Part shown: positions 17,218-27,259 of the stretch, piece by piece
Layout: each line of letters starts with the position of its first letter
Position numbering within the stretch: position 1 is the first letter of the stretch
Assembly: GCF_000331735.1 (NCBI RefSeq)
Contig: NC_020126.1
Span: 7,319,501-7,383,500, forward strand
From: Myxococcus stipitatus DSM 14675
GTDB taxonomy: Bacteria; Myxococcota; Myxococcia; Myxococcales; Myxococcaceae
Length of the DNA stretch: 64,000 bases
Reading direction: 5' to 3'
Made by a program: the position numbers and the translations under genes
Notes under the pieces: generated by a model
What the model saw: the letters and a program-made list of their open reading frames with translations, nothing else
Database searches by the model: none
Told to the model about the DNA's origin: nothing

Positions 17218-18129
17218 ATGTCCGAGGAGAAAACTTCCGTCCATTCCATTTCGGACCTGCTGGGCAACGCCCAGCGGCAGAGCGCTTATCTGATTGTCAT
17301 CAGCGCCAAGTCCGCGGCGGGCATCGGACGGATGTTCAAGCTGGACCGGTCCGAGGTCGTGCTGGGCCGCAGCTCCGAAGCGCAGTTCCAGGTGGAGGAC
17401 GACGGCATCTCCCGCAAGCACGCCAAGGTGGTGGCGCTGGGGGATGGTCGTTTCCAGCTGGTGGACCTGGCCAGCACCAACGGAACCTACCTGAACGGCC
17501 TGAAGGTCAACGCCGCGCCGCTGTACGACGGCGACAAGATTCAGATTGGCTCCAACACCGTCCTCAAGTTCTCCATCCAGGACGAGCTGGAGGAGCAGTA
17601 CCAGCGCAGCATCTACGAGTCCGCCACCCGCGACGGCCTCACCCGCGTCTACAACAAGAAGTACTTCCTGGAGACGGTGCGCAAGGAGTTCAGCTACTGC
17701 CTGCGCCACCGGGTGCCCCTGTCGCTGGTGCTGTTCGACGTGGACCACTTCAAGAAGATCAACGACGCGTATGGACACCCGGCGGGCGACTACGTGCTGA
17801 CGCGCATTGCCCAGCGCGTGAGCGACACGGTGCGCACCGAGGACCTGCTCGCCCGCTACGGAGGTGAGGAGTTCGCGCTGATGCTGCGCGAGTCCGCCGA
17901 GGACCAGGCCCTGGCCTGTGCCGAGCGCTGCCGCCACGCGGTGGACAAGGCCGACTTCGTCTTCGGGGGCACGCCCATCAAGGTGACCATCAGCCTGGGC
18001 GTGGCCACGCTCCTGGACTCGGACTTCTCCCAGCCCGAGGACCTCATCGCCGCGGCGGACAAGTACCTCTACCGGGCCAAGCGCGCGGGCCGGAACCGCG
18101 CGGACGCCAAGGCCATCAGCGGCCCCTGA
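17218..18129 (+). CDS. FHA-GGDEF diguanylate cyclase
   Basis: A 303-residue cytoplasmic protein. An FHA domain occupies residues 20-115 with VVLGRSSEAQFQV, GISRKHAKV and STNGTYLNG, the residues that bind phosphothreonine. A GGDEF domain follows from about residue 135 (TRDGLTRVYNKKYF, DVDHFKKINDAYGH) with active site RYGGEEF near 215, so it should make cyclic di-GMP from GTP. No RxxD inhibitory site stands immediately before the active site (LARYGGEEF is preceded by RTED, which may serve as one). Activity is probably switched by Ser/Thr kinase signalling through the FHA domain. ATG 17206 is an alternative start. Confidence 0.92.
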   Translation: MSEEKTSVHSISDLLGNAQRQSAYLIVISAKSAAGIGRMFKLDRSEVVLGRSSEAQFQVEDDGISRKHAKVVALGDGRFQLVDLASTNGTYLNGLKVNAAPLYDGDKIQIGSNTVLKFSIQDELEEQYQRSIYESATRDGLTRVYNKKYFLETVRKEFSYCLRHRVPLSLVLFDVDHFKKINDAYGHPAGDYVLTRIAQRVSDTVRTEDLLARYGGEEFALMLRESAEDQALACAERCRHAVDKADFVFGGTPIKVTISLGVATLLDSDFSQPEDLIAAADKYLYRAKRAGRNRADAKAISGP

Positions 18130-18180
18130 CCCCTCCCCTCCTCGGGAGGAGCGGCGCGGACTCCACGGAGCGCCTTCACC

Positions 18181-19770
18181 TCAGGGACGGAAGCCCAGTC
18201 GGCGCAGCCCCTCGCGCGAGACGTGCTGCACGTGGGTGTCCGCGTCGCGGGCCGCCGCATCGGACAGCGCCGCCGCGGCATGCGGTCCGCCCAGCCGTCC
18301 CAGCGCGAGCGCCGCCGCGACACGCACATCCGCGACGGAGTCCTCGCGCAGCCGCGTGGCCAGCACCTTCGCATGCGAGGCGCGGCCGATGACTTCCAGC
18401 GCCCGCGCCGCGGCGGCGCGCACCACCGGGTGGTCCGCTTCCAGCAACTCCGCCACCGCATCCCCTCGCGTCGCCTGACGCTGCGCGGCCACCACCGCGA
18501 GCGCGGCGGCCACCACCTCGGGAGCGCCGTCGTCCAGCGCGCGCTCGGTGGCCTCCATCACCTCGGGGTTGCGGGTGGACATCGCGCCCAGCACCCGCAC
18601 CGCACCGGCGCGCACCACGGGCTGGGAGTCACGCAGGTAGGGCGCCAGGGCCTCCATCCGCGACTGCCCGCTCTCACGGCAGTCCGCCAGCGAGACGAGG
18701 GCCTGTCCGCGAATCTCCGCCGGCATCTTCGGGTTGCCCGCCACATCCAGGAAGAAGCTCGCGCAGCCCTTCTCGCGAACCATGGCCTCCAGCCACGGCC
18801 GGCTCGCGGTGAGCTCCCGAGTCGCCAGCCGCCGCTCGGCGGCCACGCTCACGGGGACCCCTTCCGCCTCGGCCAGCCTGCGCGCCGCGGAGCCTCTCAC
18901 CTTGGGGTCCACGTCCTCCAACGCGCGCTCCAGCTCCTTGCGCGCCAGGGGGCCATAGGTGCCCAGGGCCAGCACCGCCGAGTCCCGCCGCAGGGGCTCC
19001 GGCGCGGTCAGCTCCGGCTGGAGCGCCTCCAGCTCTCGCGAGTACACGGCGAAGAGCCGGTTGATGAGGGCCTCATCCGTGGGCCGGGCCTCGTCCAGGA
19101 GCAGCCGCCCCACCGAGGTCCGCCGCTGCTCCGCCACGGACTTCAGCGCCGAGGCGGCAATCTCGTCCGAGGACTCCGGCCGGGAAGCCGTGGCCTCCAG
19201 CAGCACGCGGGCTGGCTTCTTCCCTTGGAAGGCGGCGAGGTGAGCAAGCGCCACACCTCGGGCACGCCCATCCTCCGCGTACAGCTCCACCTCCAGCGCC
19301 TGGCGAATCGGCTCACGGCGGGCCCACACCCGCGCCGCCGCCTCCGCGCCCCGCGCCCCCGCATCCCGGAGGAACGTGGCCGAGGACTGCTGCGCCTCCG
19401 CGGCCGCGCGGGCGGCGGTGAGACAGGCCTGGAGGTCCGATGACGTGGGAGTACTCACCACCCACTCCGCCAACAGGCGCCGCTCGGTGAGGCCTCGCGC
19501 CTTGGCCTCGGTGCGCACGGAGGCCCACCGCACCCGCCAGTCCTCATCCTTCCGAGAGGAGGCGAAGGCATCGCGTGGAGTCGGCCGGACGCTCCCCAGC
19601 GCCGTGACCCAGGACTCCACCTTCCCCCCGGACAGACACGACCCGCACACCCGGGCGCGAAGGGCTCGGTCCGCCACATGGCGCTGGCAGGAGTTCCAGC
19701 AGTCGGTGGTCCCGGTGCCACCACGCTGACCGGTCGCCAGCAGAACCATCAGGATGAGGGCAGGGCTCAC
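18181..19770 (-). CDS. HEAT-repeat protein with Cys-rich N-terminus, exported
   Basis: A 529-residue protein with an N-terminal hydrophobic segment (LILMVLLATG), probably a signal peptide. The first 60 residues hold four Cys (CWNSCQRH and ARVCGSC), spaced as in a small disulfide or metal knot. The rest is built of HEAT repeats, clearest at the C-terminus (VRAGAVRVLGAM, VRAAAARALEVIG, VRVAAALALGRLG). It is a likely protein-binding scaffold in the envelope; no enzyme motif is visible. It is convergent with the FHA-GGDEF gene and divergent from rpsU. Confidence 0.82.
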   Translation of the reverse strand: MSPALILMVLLATGQRGGTGTTDCWNSCQRHVADRALRARVCGSCLSGGKVESWVTALGSVRPTPRDAFASSRKDEDWRVRWASVRTEAKARGLTERRLLAEWVVSTPTSSDLQACLTAARAAAEAQQSSATFLRDAGARGAEAAARVWARREPIRQALEVELYAEDGRARGVALAHLAAFQGKKPARVLLEATASRPESSDEIAASALKSVAEQRRTSVGRLLLDEARPTDEALINRLFAVYSRELEALQPELTAPEPLRRDSAVLALGTYGPLARKELERALEDVDPKVRGSAARRLAEAEGVPVSVAAERRLATRELTASRPWLEAMVREKGCASFFLDVAGNPKMPAEIRGQALVSLADCRESGQSRMEALAPYLRDSQPVVRAGAVRVLGAMSTRNPEVMEATERALDDGAPEVVAAALAVVAAQRQATRGDAVAELLEADHPVVRAAAARALEVIGRASHAKVLATRLREDSVADVRVAAALALGRLGGPHAAAALSDAAARDADTHVQHVSREGLRRLGFRP

Positions 19771-19819
19771 GCACCCGACACTCTAGTGCATCCGCCCCCG
19801 GCTTTTCCGTCTTGCGTCC

Positions 19820-19848
19820 TTGCGTTTTGCCTCCCGCTGGGACATACC
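19820..19848 (+). promoter_or_regulatory. Weak candidate promoter for the rpsU-yqeY-dnaG-rpoD cluster
   Basis: TTGCGT at 19820-19825 and CATACC at 19843-19848 are spaced by 17 bases in the 133-base gap upstream of rpsU. Both boxes match the sigma-70 consensus at only three of six positions, so this is a suggestion. Confidence 0.25.
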
Positions 19849-19903
19849 CGCTCCCCTTTCGAAGTACACACACATTGACGCATGACGGAAGGAGGTGAAT
19901 CGC

Positions 19904-20098
19904 ATGCCCGGTATCCGAGTGAAGGAGGGAGAGTCCATTGAGAGCGCCCTCAAGCGCTTCAAGAAGGCCACTGAAAAGGCCGGAATCCTTTCCGAGATCC
20001 GCAAGCGCGAGCACTACGAGAAGCCTTCCGTGAAGCGGAAGAAGAAGGCTCTCGCCGCCAAGAAGCGCGCGGTGAAGAAGGCCCGCAAGTCGTTCTAG
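19904..20098 (+). CDS. rpsU: 30S ribosomal protein S21
   Basis: A 64-residue, very basic protein: VKEGESIESALKRFKKATEK followed by EIRKREHYEKPSVKRKKK and a Lys/Arg tail, the standard S21 pattern. ATG 19904 is chosen over ATG 19895 because AAGGAGGTGAATCGC places an excellent Shine-Dalgarno sequence before it. S21 binds near the anti-Shine-Dalgarno end of 16S rRNA and helps initiation. It is the first gene of the classical macromolecular-synthesis cluster (S21, primase, sigma-70). Confidence 0.96.
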   Translation: MPGIRVKEGESIESALKRFKKATEKAGILSEIRKREHYEKPSVKRKKKALAAKKRAVKKARKSF

Positions 20099-20200
20099 TC
20101 GCGAGGCCGGCGTGAGAGCCGGGGCGCCCTCGAGCAGTCAGGTGCCCTGGCTCCCGTCGTCCAAAGTCCCCCGAATCACAGCCCCAGCGGAGTTTCCAAT

Positions 20201-20659
20201 ATGGCCACCCTCAAGGAGCGGATCGACGCGGACCTGAAGGACGCGATGCGGTCCAAGAACGAGCTGCGCACCACCGTCATTCGCGCCATCAAGAGCGCGG
20301 TGAAGTACAAGGAAGTGGAGCCCGGTGCCTCCGTCCTCGACGACGCGGGCGTGATGAGCGTCATCACCGGCCTCATCAAGAAGGGCCGTGACTCCGCTGA
20401 CCAGTTCAAGGCCGCCAACCGGCCGGAGCTGGCGGAGAAGGAGGAGGCGGAGATCGCCGTCCTCCAGAGCTACCTCCCCCAGCAGCTCACCCCCGACGAG
20501 CTGGTCGCCGCCGTCCAGGCCGCCATCACCGAGGTGGGTGCCAAGAGCGCCAAGGACATGGGCGCGGTGATGAAGAACCTCACCCCCAAGCTCCAGGGCA
20601 AGGCCGAAGGTCGCGCCATCTCCGAGGCCGTCAAGGCCCAGTTGGCGAAGCTCGGCTGA
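20201..20659 (+). CDS. GatB/YqeY domain protein
   Basis: A 152-residue YqeY-type protein: MATLKERIDADLKDAMRSKN at the start, YLPQQLTPDEL in the middle and KDMGAVMKNLTPKLQGKAEG near the end are family signatures. The domain also forms the tail of the amidotransferase subunit GatB, where it contacts tRNA; the free protein's role is not settled. It lies 102 bases after rpsU and before dnaG, a common order in many bacteria. The start has only a weak upstream GCGGAG. Confidence 0.92.
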   Translation: MATLKERIDADLKDAMRSKNELRTTVIRAIKSAVKYKEVEPGASVLDDAGVMSVITGLIKKGRDSADQFKAANRPELAEKEEAEIAVLQSYLPQQLTPDELVAAVQAAITEVGAKSAKDMGAVMKNLTPKLQGKAEGRAISEAVKAQLAKLG

Positions 20660-20984
20660 CCTCCTTTTCTCCTTCAGGGACTGCTGGCATCTGTCCGGCG
20701 GTCCCTGGATGGAGGGCCTGGAGTGAGCGGAAACTTGCTCCTCCGGCTCCCCGTCATTAAGTGCCAGGGCCAGCCCGCCGCGCGCCACCACCCCACGGGG
20801 AGGGCGCCCCGGGCCGCAGGAGCCCCATCGTGTCCCCTACCCACCTGTCCGTTGTCTCCGCCCGGTCCACCGCCCTCACGGGCAAGGTGACTGCTGGGGT
20901 GGGCGACCTGGCGGGCGGCGTCAGGCACGGCTGCCAGGATGTCGGGAATGCGCCCGCCCAGGTGCGGGACGAGGGGTGGCCGAC
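20660..20984 (+). other. Gene-free gap between yqeY and dnaG
   Basis: About 325 bases without a convincing gene. An inverted repeat AGGGAC/GTCCCT (20676-20681 and 20701-20706) lies just after the yqeY stop, without a T-tract. A short open frame overlapping the dnaG start has no family resemblance. The length allows a separate dnaG promoter, but I see no clear box pair. Confidence 0.5.
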
Positions 20985-22787
20985 ATGATCCCGGAGCACA
21001 AGATCCAGGAAGTCCTCGACCGGGTGGACCTGGTGGGGCTCGTCTCCCGACATGTGGAGCTGAAGAAGTCTGGCCGGGAGTGGAAGGGCCGCTGCCCGTT
21101 CCACCAGGAGAAGACGCCTTCCTTCTACGTCGTGCCGGAGAAGCGCTTCTATTTCTGCCATGGCTGCCGGGCCAGCGGCGACGCGGTGTCTTTCGTCCAG
21201 CGCTACCTGGGCAAGACGTTCCTCGACGCGGTGAGGGATTTGGCCCGGGAGCTGGGAATCGACCTGGAGGCCCAGCAGGACCCGGGCATGCGGGAGCGCC
21301 AGCAGATCAAGGAAGCCACGGACCAGGCCGCCGAGCACTTCCGCGCCCTGCTCTGGCACGACGATGAAGGACGCGCCGCCCGCGCCTACATCAACAGCCG
21401 AGGCGTATCGGACGAGCTCGCCCAGTCCTTCGGGCTGGGCTGGGCGCCCAGCGCCTGGAGCCTCCTGGCCGAGCGCTTCCAGAAGACAGGCATGTTGGAT
21501 GCGGGGATGAAGGCGGGGCTCGTCCTCAAGCGCAACACGGGGGATGGCTGCTTCGACTTCTTCCGCAGCCGGCTGATGGTCCCCATCCGCGCGCCCGAGG
21601 GCCGGCCCATCGCCTTCGGCGGCCGACTGGTGAACGCCGAGGAAGGCCCCAAGTACCTCAACTCCCGCGAGTCCCGGCTCTACAACAAGAGCGAGACGCT
21701 GTTCGGCATGGACCAGGCGCGCGACGAGGTCCGCAAGCGCAAGGCCGCCGTGCTCGTGGAGGGCTACTTCGACTGCATTGGCTTGCATCAAGTGGGGGTG
21801 CGCCACGCCGTCGCGCTGTGCTCCACCAACCTCACCGCGGGACACCTCCAGGTGCTCAAGCGAGGCGAGGCGCGGGAGCTGGTGTTGCTGCTCGACGGAG
21901 ACTCGGCGGGACTGTCTGCCGTGGAGCGGCTCGCCGGCCCCCTGCTCGCCGCTGGAGCAACCGCCCGGGTGGCGCTGCTTCCCCAGGGGGATGATCCAGA
22001 CACGTTCGCGCGTCGAGAGGGTGCGGAGGGTGTGGAGCAATTGCTCGAGAGCGCGCAGCCGCTCACCACCCACCTGTTCGCCTCCCTGCTGCCCCAGGGC
22101 AAGGGAGCTACCTTCGAGGAGAAGATGGCGGCGCTCGAGCGACTCAAGCCGGTGGCGACCCAGGTGCCGGTGGGCGTGGTGCGCTCCTCCCTGTTCTCCG
22201 CGCTCGCGGAGCACTTCGGCTGGCGCGCCGCCGACGTGGAGGCCGCGCTTCGCAGCAAGGTCCCCCTCCCCAAGCCCGCCGCCTCCCAGGCCGTTCCCAC
22301 GCCCGCCCGCCCGCCCGCCGAGAAGCCCCCCGCTCCCATGGAGGCGCTCTATGTGGCCGCCGTGCTGAGGGAGCCTCGCTTGCTTGGCAGGGATGTCTTT
22401 CGCGTCTGCGACGAGCTGTCCCACATGGGATTGCGCATGGCGCTCATGCACGCGACGACAGGACAAGGCACGCAGGATGCCCTCTACGAGGCCTCCGACG
22501 CGGTGAAGCGAGCCATTGAAACCTCCTGGCGTCAGCTCCCCTCGGAAGGCCAGGAGCTTGAGCATGCGTTCTCCACCATCTGCCAGGAAATCATGGTGCG
22601 GCGCATCAACGAGCGGCTCGCTTATATAACCCGTGCGACAGAGCAGACGTTGGGAGCGTTCGACCTGACGGAAGAGACTCGTCAGCTCCAGGCGGAGCGT
22701 GTGGAACTGCTGGCCCTCAAGAAGCGTGTCCTGGAGGAGCTGCGGCCCGCTCCCACGGGAACAAAGGCGCCCATGCAACCGGTTTGA
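20985..22787 (+). CDS. dnaG: DNA primase
   Basis: A 600-residue primase that makes RNA primers for replication. The N-terminal zinc-binding domain has CPFHQEKTPSF and YFCHGC (CHC2 type). The TOPRIM catalytic core includes VEGYFDCIGLHQVG and LLLDGDSAG with the metal-binding acids, and the C-terminal part, after a Pro-rich linker near residue 440, is the helicase-interacting domain. ATG 20985 is chosen because GAGGGGTGG lies just before it; GTG 20976 would add three residues. It sits between yqeY and rpoD. Confidence 0.96.
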   Translation: MIPEHKIQEVLDRVDLVGLVSRHVELKKSGREWKGRCPFHQEKTPSFYVVPEKRFYFCHGCRASGDAVSFVQRYLGKTFLDAVRDLARELGIDLEAQQDPGMRERQQIKEATDQAAEHFRALLWHDDEGRAARAYINSRGVSDELAQSFGLGWAPSAWSLLAERFQKTGMLDAGMKAGLVLKRNTGDGCFDFFRSRLMVPIRAPEGRPIAFGGRLVNAEEGPKYLNSRESRLYNKSETLFGMDQARDEVRKRKAAVLVEGYFDCIGLHQVGVRHAVALCSTNLTAGHLQVLKRGEARELVLLLDGDSAGLSAVERLAGPLLAAGATARVALLPQGDDPDTFARREGAEGVEQLLESAQPLTTHLFASLLPQGKGATFEEKMAALERLKPVATQVPVGVVRSSLFSALAEHFGWRAADVEAALRSKVPLPKPAASQAVPTPARPPAEKPPAPMEALYVAAVLREPRLLGRDVFRVCDELSHMGLRMALMHATTGQGTQDALYEASDAVKRAIETSWRQLPSEGQELEHAFSTICQEIMVRRINERLAYITRATEQTLGAFDLTEETRQLQAERVELLALKKRVLEELRPAPTGTKAPMQPV

Positions 22788-22879
22788 GTTCGCGTTTGTA
22801 AGAAACCCTGACTTTGCGCTAGATCGGCCGGCTCGCCCCAGGCCTCAAGCCCCTGAATTTCTTAAGGAGAAGTACCCGA

Positions 22880-25009
<2,130 letters not shown>

Positions 25010-25051
25010 CGACGCTTCAGGTGGCCCGTGGAGGGCCCCCTGGAGTCACCA

Positions 25052-25091
25052 GGCCCCCGTTCCCATTCGTGGACCGGGGGCCTTCGTGTTT
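25052..25091 (+). terminator. Intrinsic terminator after rpoD
   Basis: GGCCCCCGTTCC pairs with GGACCGGGGGCC (one mismatch) around a short loop and is followed by TTCGTGTTT, 42 bases after the rpoD stop. Confidence 0.8.
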
Positions 25092-25105
25092 CTAGAGTCC
25101 GGCGC

Positions 25106-25540
25106 GTGGCGCTCTTGAGACGACCGAAGACGAAGCCTCGGGTGAAGCAGGTGGAGTCGGCCCCCGCGAAGCGTCCGCCCTTCTCGGAGGCGGTGTGGCG
25201 AGCGGTGCGGGCGATTCCCCGAGGGCAGGTGCGTTCCTACTCGCAGGTGGCCCTGTACGCGGGGAGGCCCGGCGCGGCGCGGGGGGTGGGGCGGGAGATG
25301 ACGACGCTGCCCTCGGGGCAGGAAGTCCCCTGGTGGCGGGTGACGAAGGCGGGAGGGGTGCTGGCGTCCACGGTGGCGCATGAGCAGGCGAAGCGGCTGC
25401 GTGCCGAGGGCGTGGAGGTGGAGCAGCGAGGACAGGTCTTCCGCGTCAAGCGGGCCCCGGAGCCCTCGGAGCGGGGGCAGGCGGCGGTACCGGCCAGGAA
25501 GACAGCGGCGGCGAAGGGCAAGCGCTCACGAGGCGGCTGA
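25106..25540 (+). CDS. Alkyltransferase-like (ATL) protein of the MGMT family
   Basis: A 144-residue protein with the DNA-binding fold of O6-alkylguanine-DNA alkyltransferases: FSEAVWRAVRAIPRGQVRSYSQVALYAG, quoted in part as AIPRGQVRSYSQVALYAG, then GAARGVGREM. The methyl-acceptor PCHRV is replaced by PWWRV near residue 80, so it cannot accept alkyl groups. ATL proteins, where Trp usually replaces Cys in PWHRV, bind alkylated guanine and hand it to nucleotide-excision repair; here the His is also lost. GTG 25106 is the first start after the rpoD terminator; the N-terminus and C-terminus are basic tails. Confident of the family, less of the function. Confidence 0.85.
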   Translation: MALLRRPKTKPRVKQVESAPAKRPPFSEAVWRAVRAIPRGQVRSYSQVALYAGRPGAARGVGREMTTLPSGQEVPWWRVTKAGGVLASTVAHEQAKRLRAEGVEVEQRGQVFRVKRAPEPSERGQAAVPARKTAAAKGKRSRGG

Positions 25541-25609
25541 GTGGCCCTTGCCAGCGGCGCGGGGGCGGAGTTATGCCATTGGCCGCACGCGCGGGTTGTT
25601 CACGCATGG

Positions 25610-25682
25610 GGGCCCTTAGCTCAGCGGTTAGAGCTGTCGGCTCATAACCGATTGGTCCCTGGTTCGAATCCAGGAGGGCCCA
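25610..25682 (+). tRNA. tRNA with CAT anticodon (tRNA-Ile2 or elongator tRNA-Met)
   Basis: A 73-base cloverleaf: acceptor GGGCCCT/AGGGCCC, D arm GCTC...GAGC, anticodon stem GTCGG/CCGAT with loop CTCATAA, T arm CCTGG-TTCGAAT-CCAGG and discriminator A. The CCA end is not encoded. The anticodon reads AUG as tRNA-Met, but body features (CCCTTAGCTCAG, a short AGCGGTTA D-loop, TTGGTC before the T arm) are closer to the tRNA-Ile2 whose C34 is changed to lysidine to read AUA. I cannot decide without a model search. Confidence 0.93.
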
Positions 25683-25710
25683 CTCCCCTACCCCGCCGCT
25701 CCGTGTGCCC

Positions 25711-26064
25711 TCAGTCTGGTAGGAAAGCGACCTCGACGACGCGGCCTTCCCGGAAGCGGACGACGCCCCAATCCGAGTTGCCCCAGCCCTCATGGGTATG
25801 CCGATAGACACGGCTGTCCCCGAGCTGGAGCTCTCGAGGTTCAGCTGCGAGCGCGCCGATGGGTGTGCCGGCTTTGGTGAGGGGATTCTCGGGCCATCCC
25901 GTCCCAGCAATCGCGTGGCCCATGATGGCGTCCACCTGCTCCAGCGGCATTCCTCGCTGCACTGAGTAGCGGTCGCGCAGGAAAGGCTTGCGTGAATCCC
26001 AGTCAACCCAGCGCATCCCGAGACACAGAAGGACCAGGAGGCCCCCAAGCCCGCTCGCATCCAT
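25711..26064 (-). CDS. SmpA/OmlA-like small protein, 5' end in doubt
   Basis: A 117-residue frame from ATG 26064. It contains a membrane helix (GLGGLLVLLCLGMRW) and then YSVQRGMPLEQVDAIMGHA, the beta-alpha signature of SmpA/BamE-like domains (a GMxxxxVxxxxG turn), and GVVRFREGRVVEVAFL as closing strands. The ATG has no good ribosome-binding site. The adjoining upstream frame ends in step with it if one G is restored in a run of five, giving a three-helix membrane protein with a cytoplasmic or periplasmic SmpA-like tail. I think this is the 3' part of that frameshifted gene. Confidence 0.55.
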   Translation of the reverse strand: MDASGLGGLLVLLCLGMRWVDWDSRKPFLRDRYSVQRGMPLEQVDAIMGHAIAGTGWPENPLTKAGTPIGALAAEPRELQLGDSRVYRHTHEGWGNSDWGVVRFREGRVVEVAFLPD

Positions 26065-26252
26065 GCAGGGGCCGACAGTGCACTCTCGAGGCTCAAGCCC
26101 CCCAACAACAGGGTGAACGCCCACGCGACCGGCCTGTCCATTGAGATCGCGAAGGCGAAATCGCAGACTCCATAGAGGCCCAGCACAAGAACAATCGAGA
26201 CTCTGAAAGGGACCTTCCAGTGCAAGGTGGGAAATCTAACACAGACAAACAT
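26042..26252 (-). pseudogene. 5' part of the frameshifted membrane protein
   Basis: In the neighbouring frame, from ATG 26252, about 70 codons encode two membrane helices (VSIVLVLGLYGVCDFAFAI and VAWAFTLLLGGLSLESAL) and then APAWMRAGLG, where the frame meets a G5 run (C5 at 26042-26046 on the + strand). Beyond the run this frame loses its character, while the other frame continues with GLLVLLCLGMRW. The join is consistent with a one-base deletion, real or from sequencing. Confidence 0.5.
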
Positions 26253-26262
26253 CCCCCTCGCC

Positions 26263-27183
26263 TCAGGGGAGCGCCTTCAACGCCGCGAGAATACCCGGTC
26301 GCAGTTTCGCGACGCCCGCATCTTCACTCCGGTCGACCTCGAGATACAGCACTCGCAGGAGCGCGCCCAGATCGTGGCGACGCGCCAGCCAGGCTTCGTC
26401 CTTCCACGCGAGCGAAGGGTCCCCCAGTGCCGAAGTCAGCGCGGTGAACCATCTCGTCCACGTCTCCTCGTCGTGCAGATTCCTCTTCGCGATGAACAGG
26501 AGCGGACGGGCCAGTCGTTCAGGTTCTCCGAAGACATAGGCATGGCCAGAAGTGGGAACAGCCTGCGCGGCGACAGCGTCACGAAGTCGATCCAATTGGC
26601 TCCGCTCCAGGGCGGGATTCATCGCCAACTGCATCACCCAATCCGCACCGTGCGCGACACCGTGGCGCCAGCCGACCTTCTTGTCGAACCCGCGATAGTC
26701 GTTGACCGTCACCAGGTACGCCGCCGCGCGCTCGACCATCGCCGCGCGTTCGTCCGCACGCATCCACGGCTCGACGCGGTCGGTACGAGCGACTTCCGCC
26801 AGCACCAGCACCGCGAACGGGCGCGTCACGCCCTGTCGATCCGGCGCGGCGAGCATCGCCACCAGGCGGTCGCGCAATGAACGCAGTGGCTCCGGTGCGA
26901 GCGCCTTCGCGCGCAGCAGGGCCTGGAGTCCCTCATACCCAAGTCCGTCACGCAGCGCGGGGTCAGGAGATGCCAGACAGTCGACGAGCGTCGAAATCAA
27001 CGACTCACGACGTGCCTCCTCGGGCACGGCGAATCCCGTGCGCTTCCAGTCCAACAGGGCGGCACGCTCCCCGCCTCCTGGCGTGCACGCAGCCTCTGCC
27101 ACACCCGACACACCGAACAACAAGACCACGAGCAGTGCACACCGCTCGGTGCAACGGACCCAGGATCTCCCTCCACGCAGCAT
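26263..27183 (-). CDS. DUF2785 family exported protein
   Basis: About 306 residues from ATG 27183. A signal peptide (CALLVVLLFGVSGVAEA) precedes a helical domain. The motif FDKKVGWRHGVAHGADWVMQ near residue 175 is the family signature of DUF2785, proteins of unknown function whose conserved His residues suggest a metal or catalytic site. The rest is alpha-helical with no other recognisable motif. It ends 10 bases before the frameshifted membrane-protein gene begins, so these two may share a transcript. Confidence 0.82.
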   Translation of the reverse strand: MLRGGRSWVRCTERCALLVVLLFGVSGVAEAACTPGGGERAALLDWKRTGFAVPEEARRESLISTLVDCLASPDPALRDGLGYEGLQALLRAKALAPEPLRSLRDRLVAMLAAPDRQGVTRPFAVLVLAEVARTDRVEPWMRADERAAMVERAAAYLVTVNDYRGFDKKVGWRHGVAHGADWVMQLAMNPALERSQLDRLRDAVAAQAVPTSGHAYVFGEPERLARPLLFIAKRNLHDEETWTRWFTALTSALGDPSLAWKDEAWLARRHDLGALLRVLYLEVDRSEDAGVAKLRPGILAALKALP

Positions 27184-27259
27184 GCGTCCCTTCCCTTTCG
27201 TCTCCGGCACAGTTGCCCGCCCACTGTAAGCGCAACCGCGTCCCACGTGTCGGAGCCCC

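Noticed and set aside
20757..22778. Long minus-strand frames opposite dnaG and rpoD (also 22862-24967)
   Set aside because: They are shadows of two unmistakable conserved genes.
22788..22879. A separate rpoD promoter (TTGTAA and TAGATC, 18 bases apart)
   Set aside because: Both boxes are weak and the spacing is slightly long; not strong enough to list.
25610..26252. tRNA as an integration site for a genomic island
   Set aside because: No integrase gene and no repeat of the tRNA 3' end could be found downstream in the window, so an island boundary is not supported.
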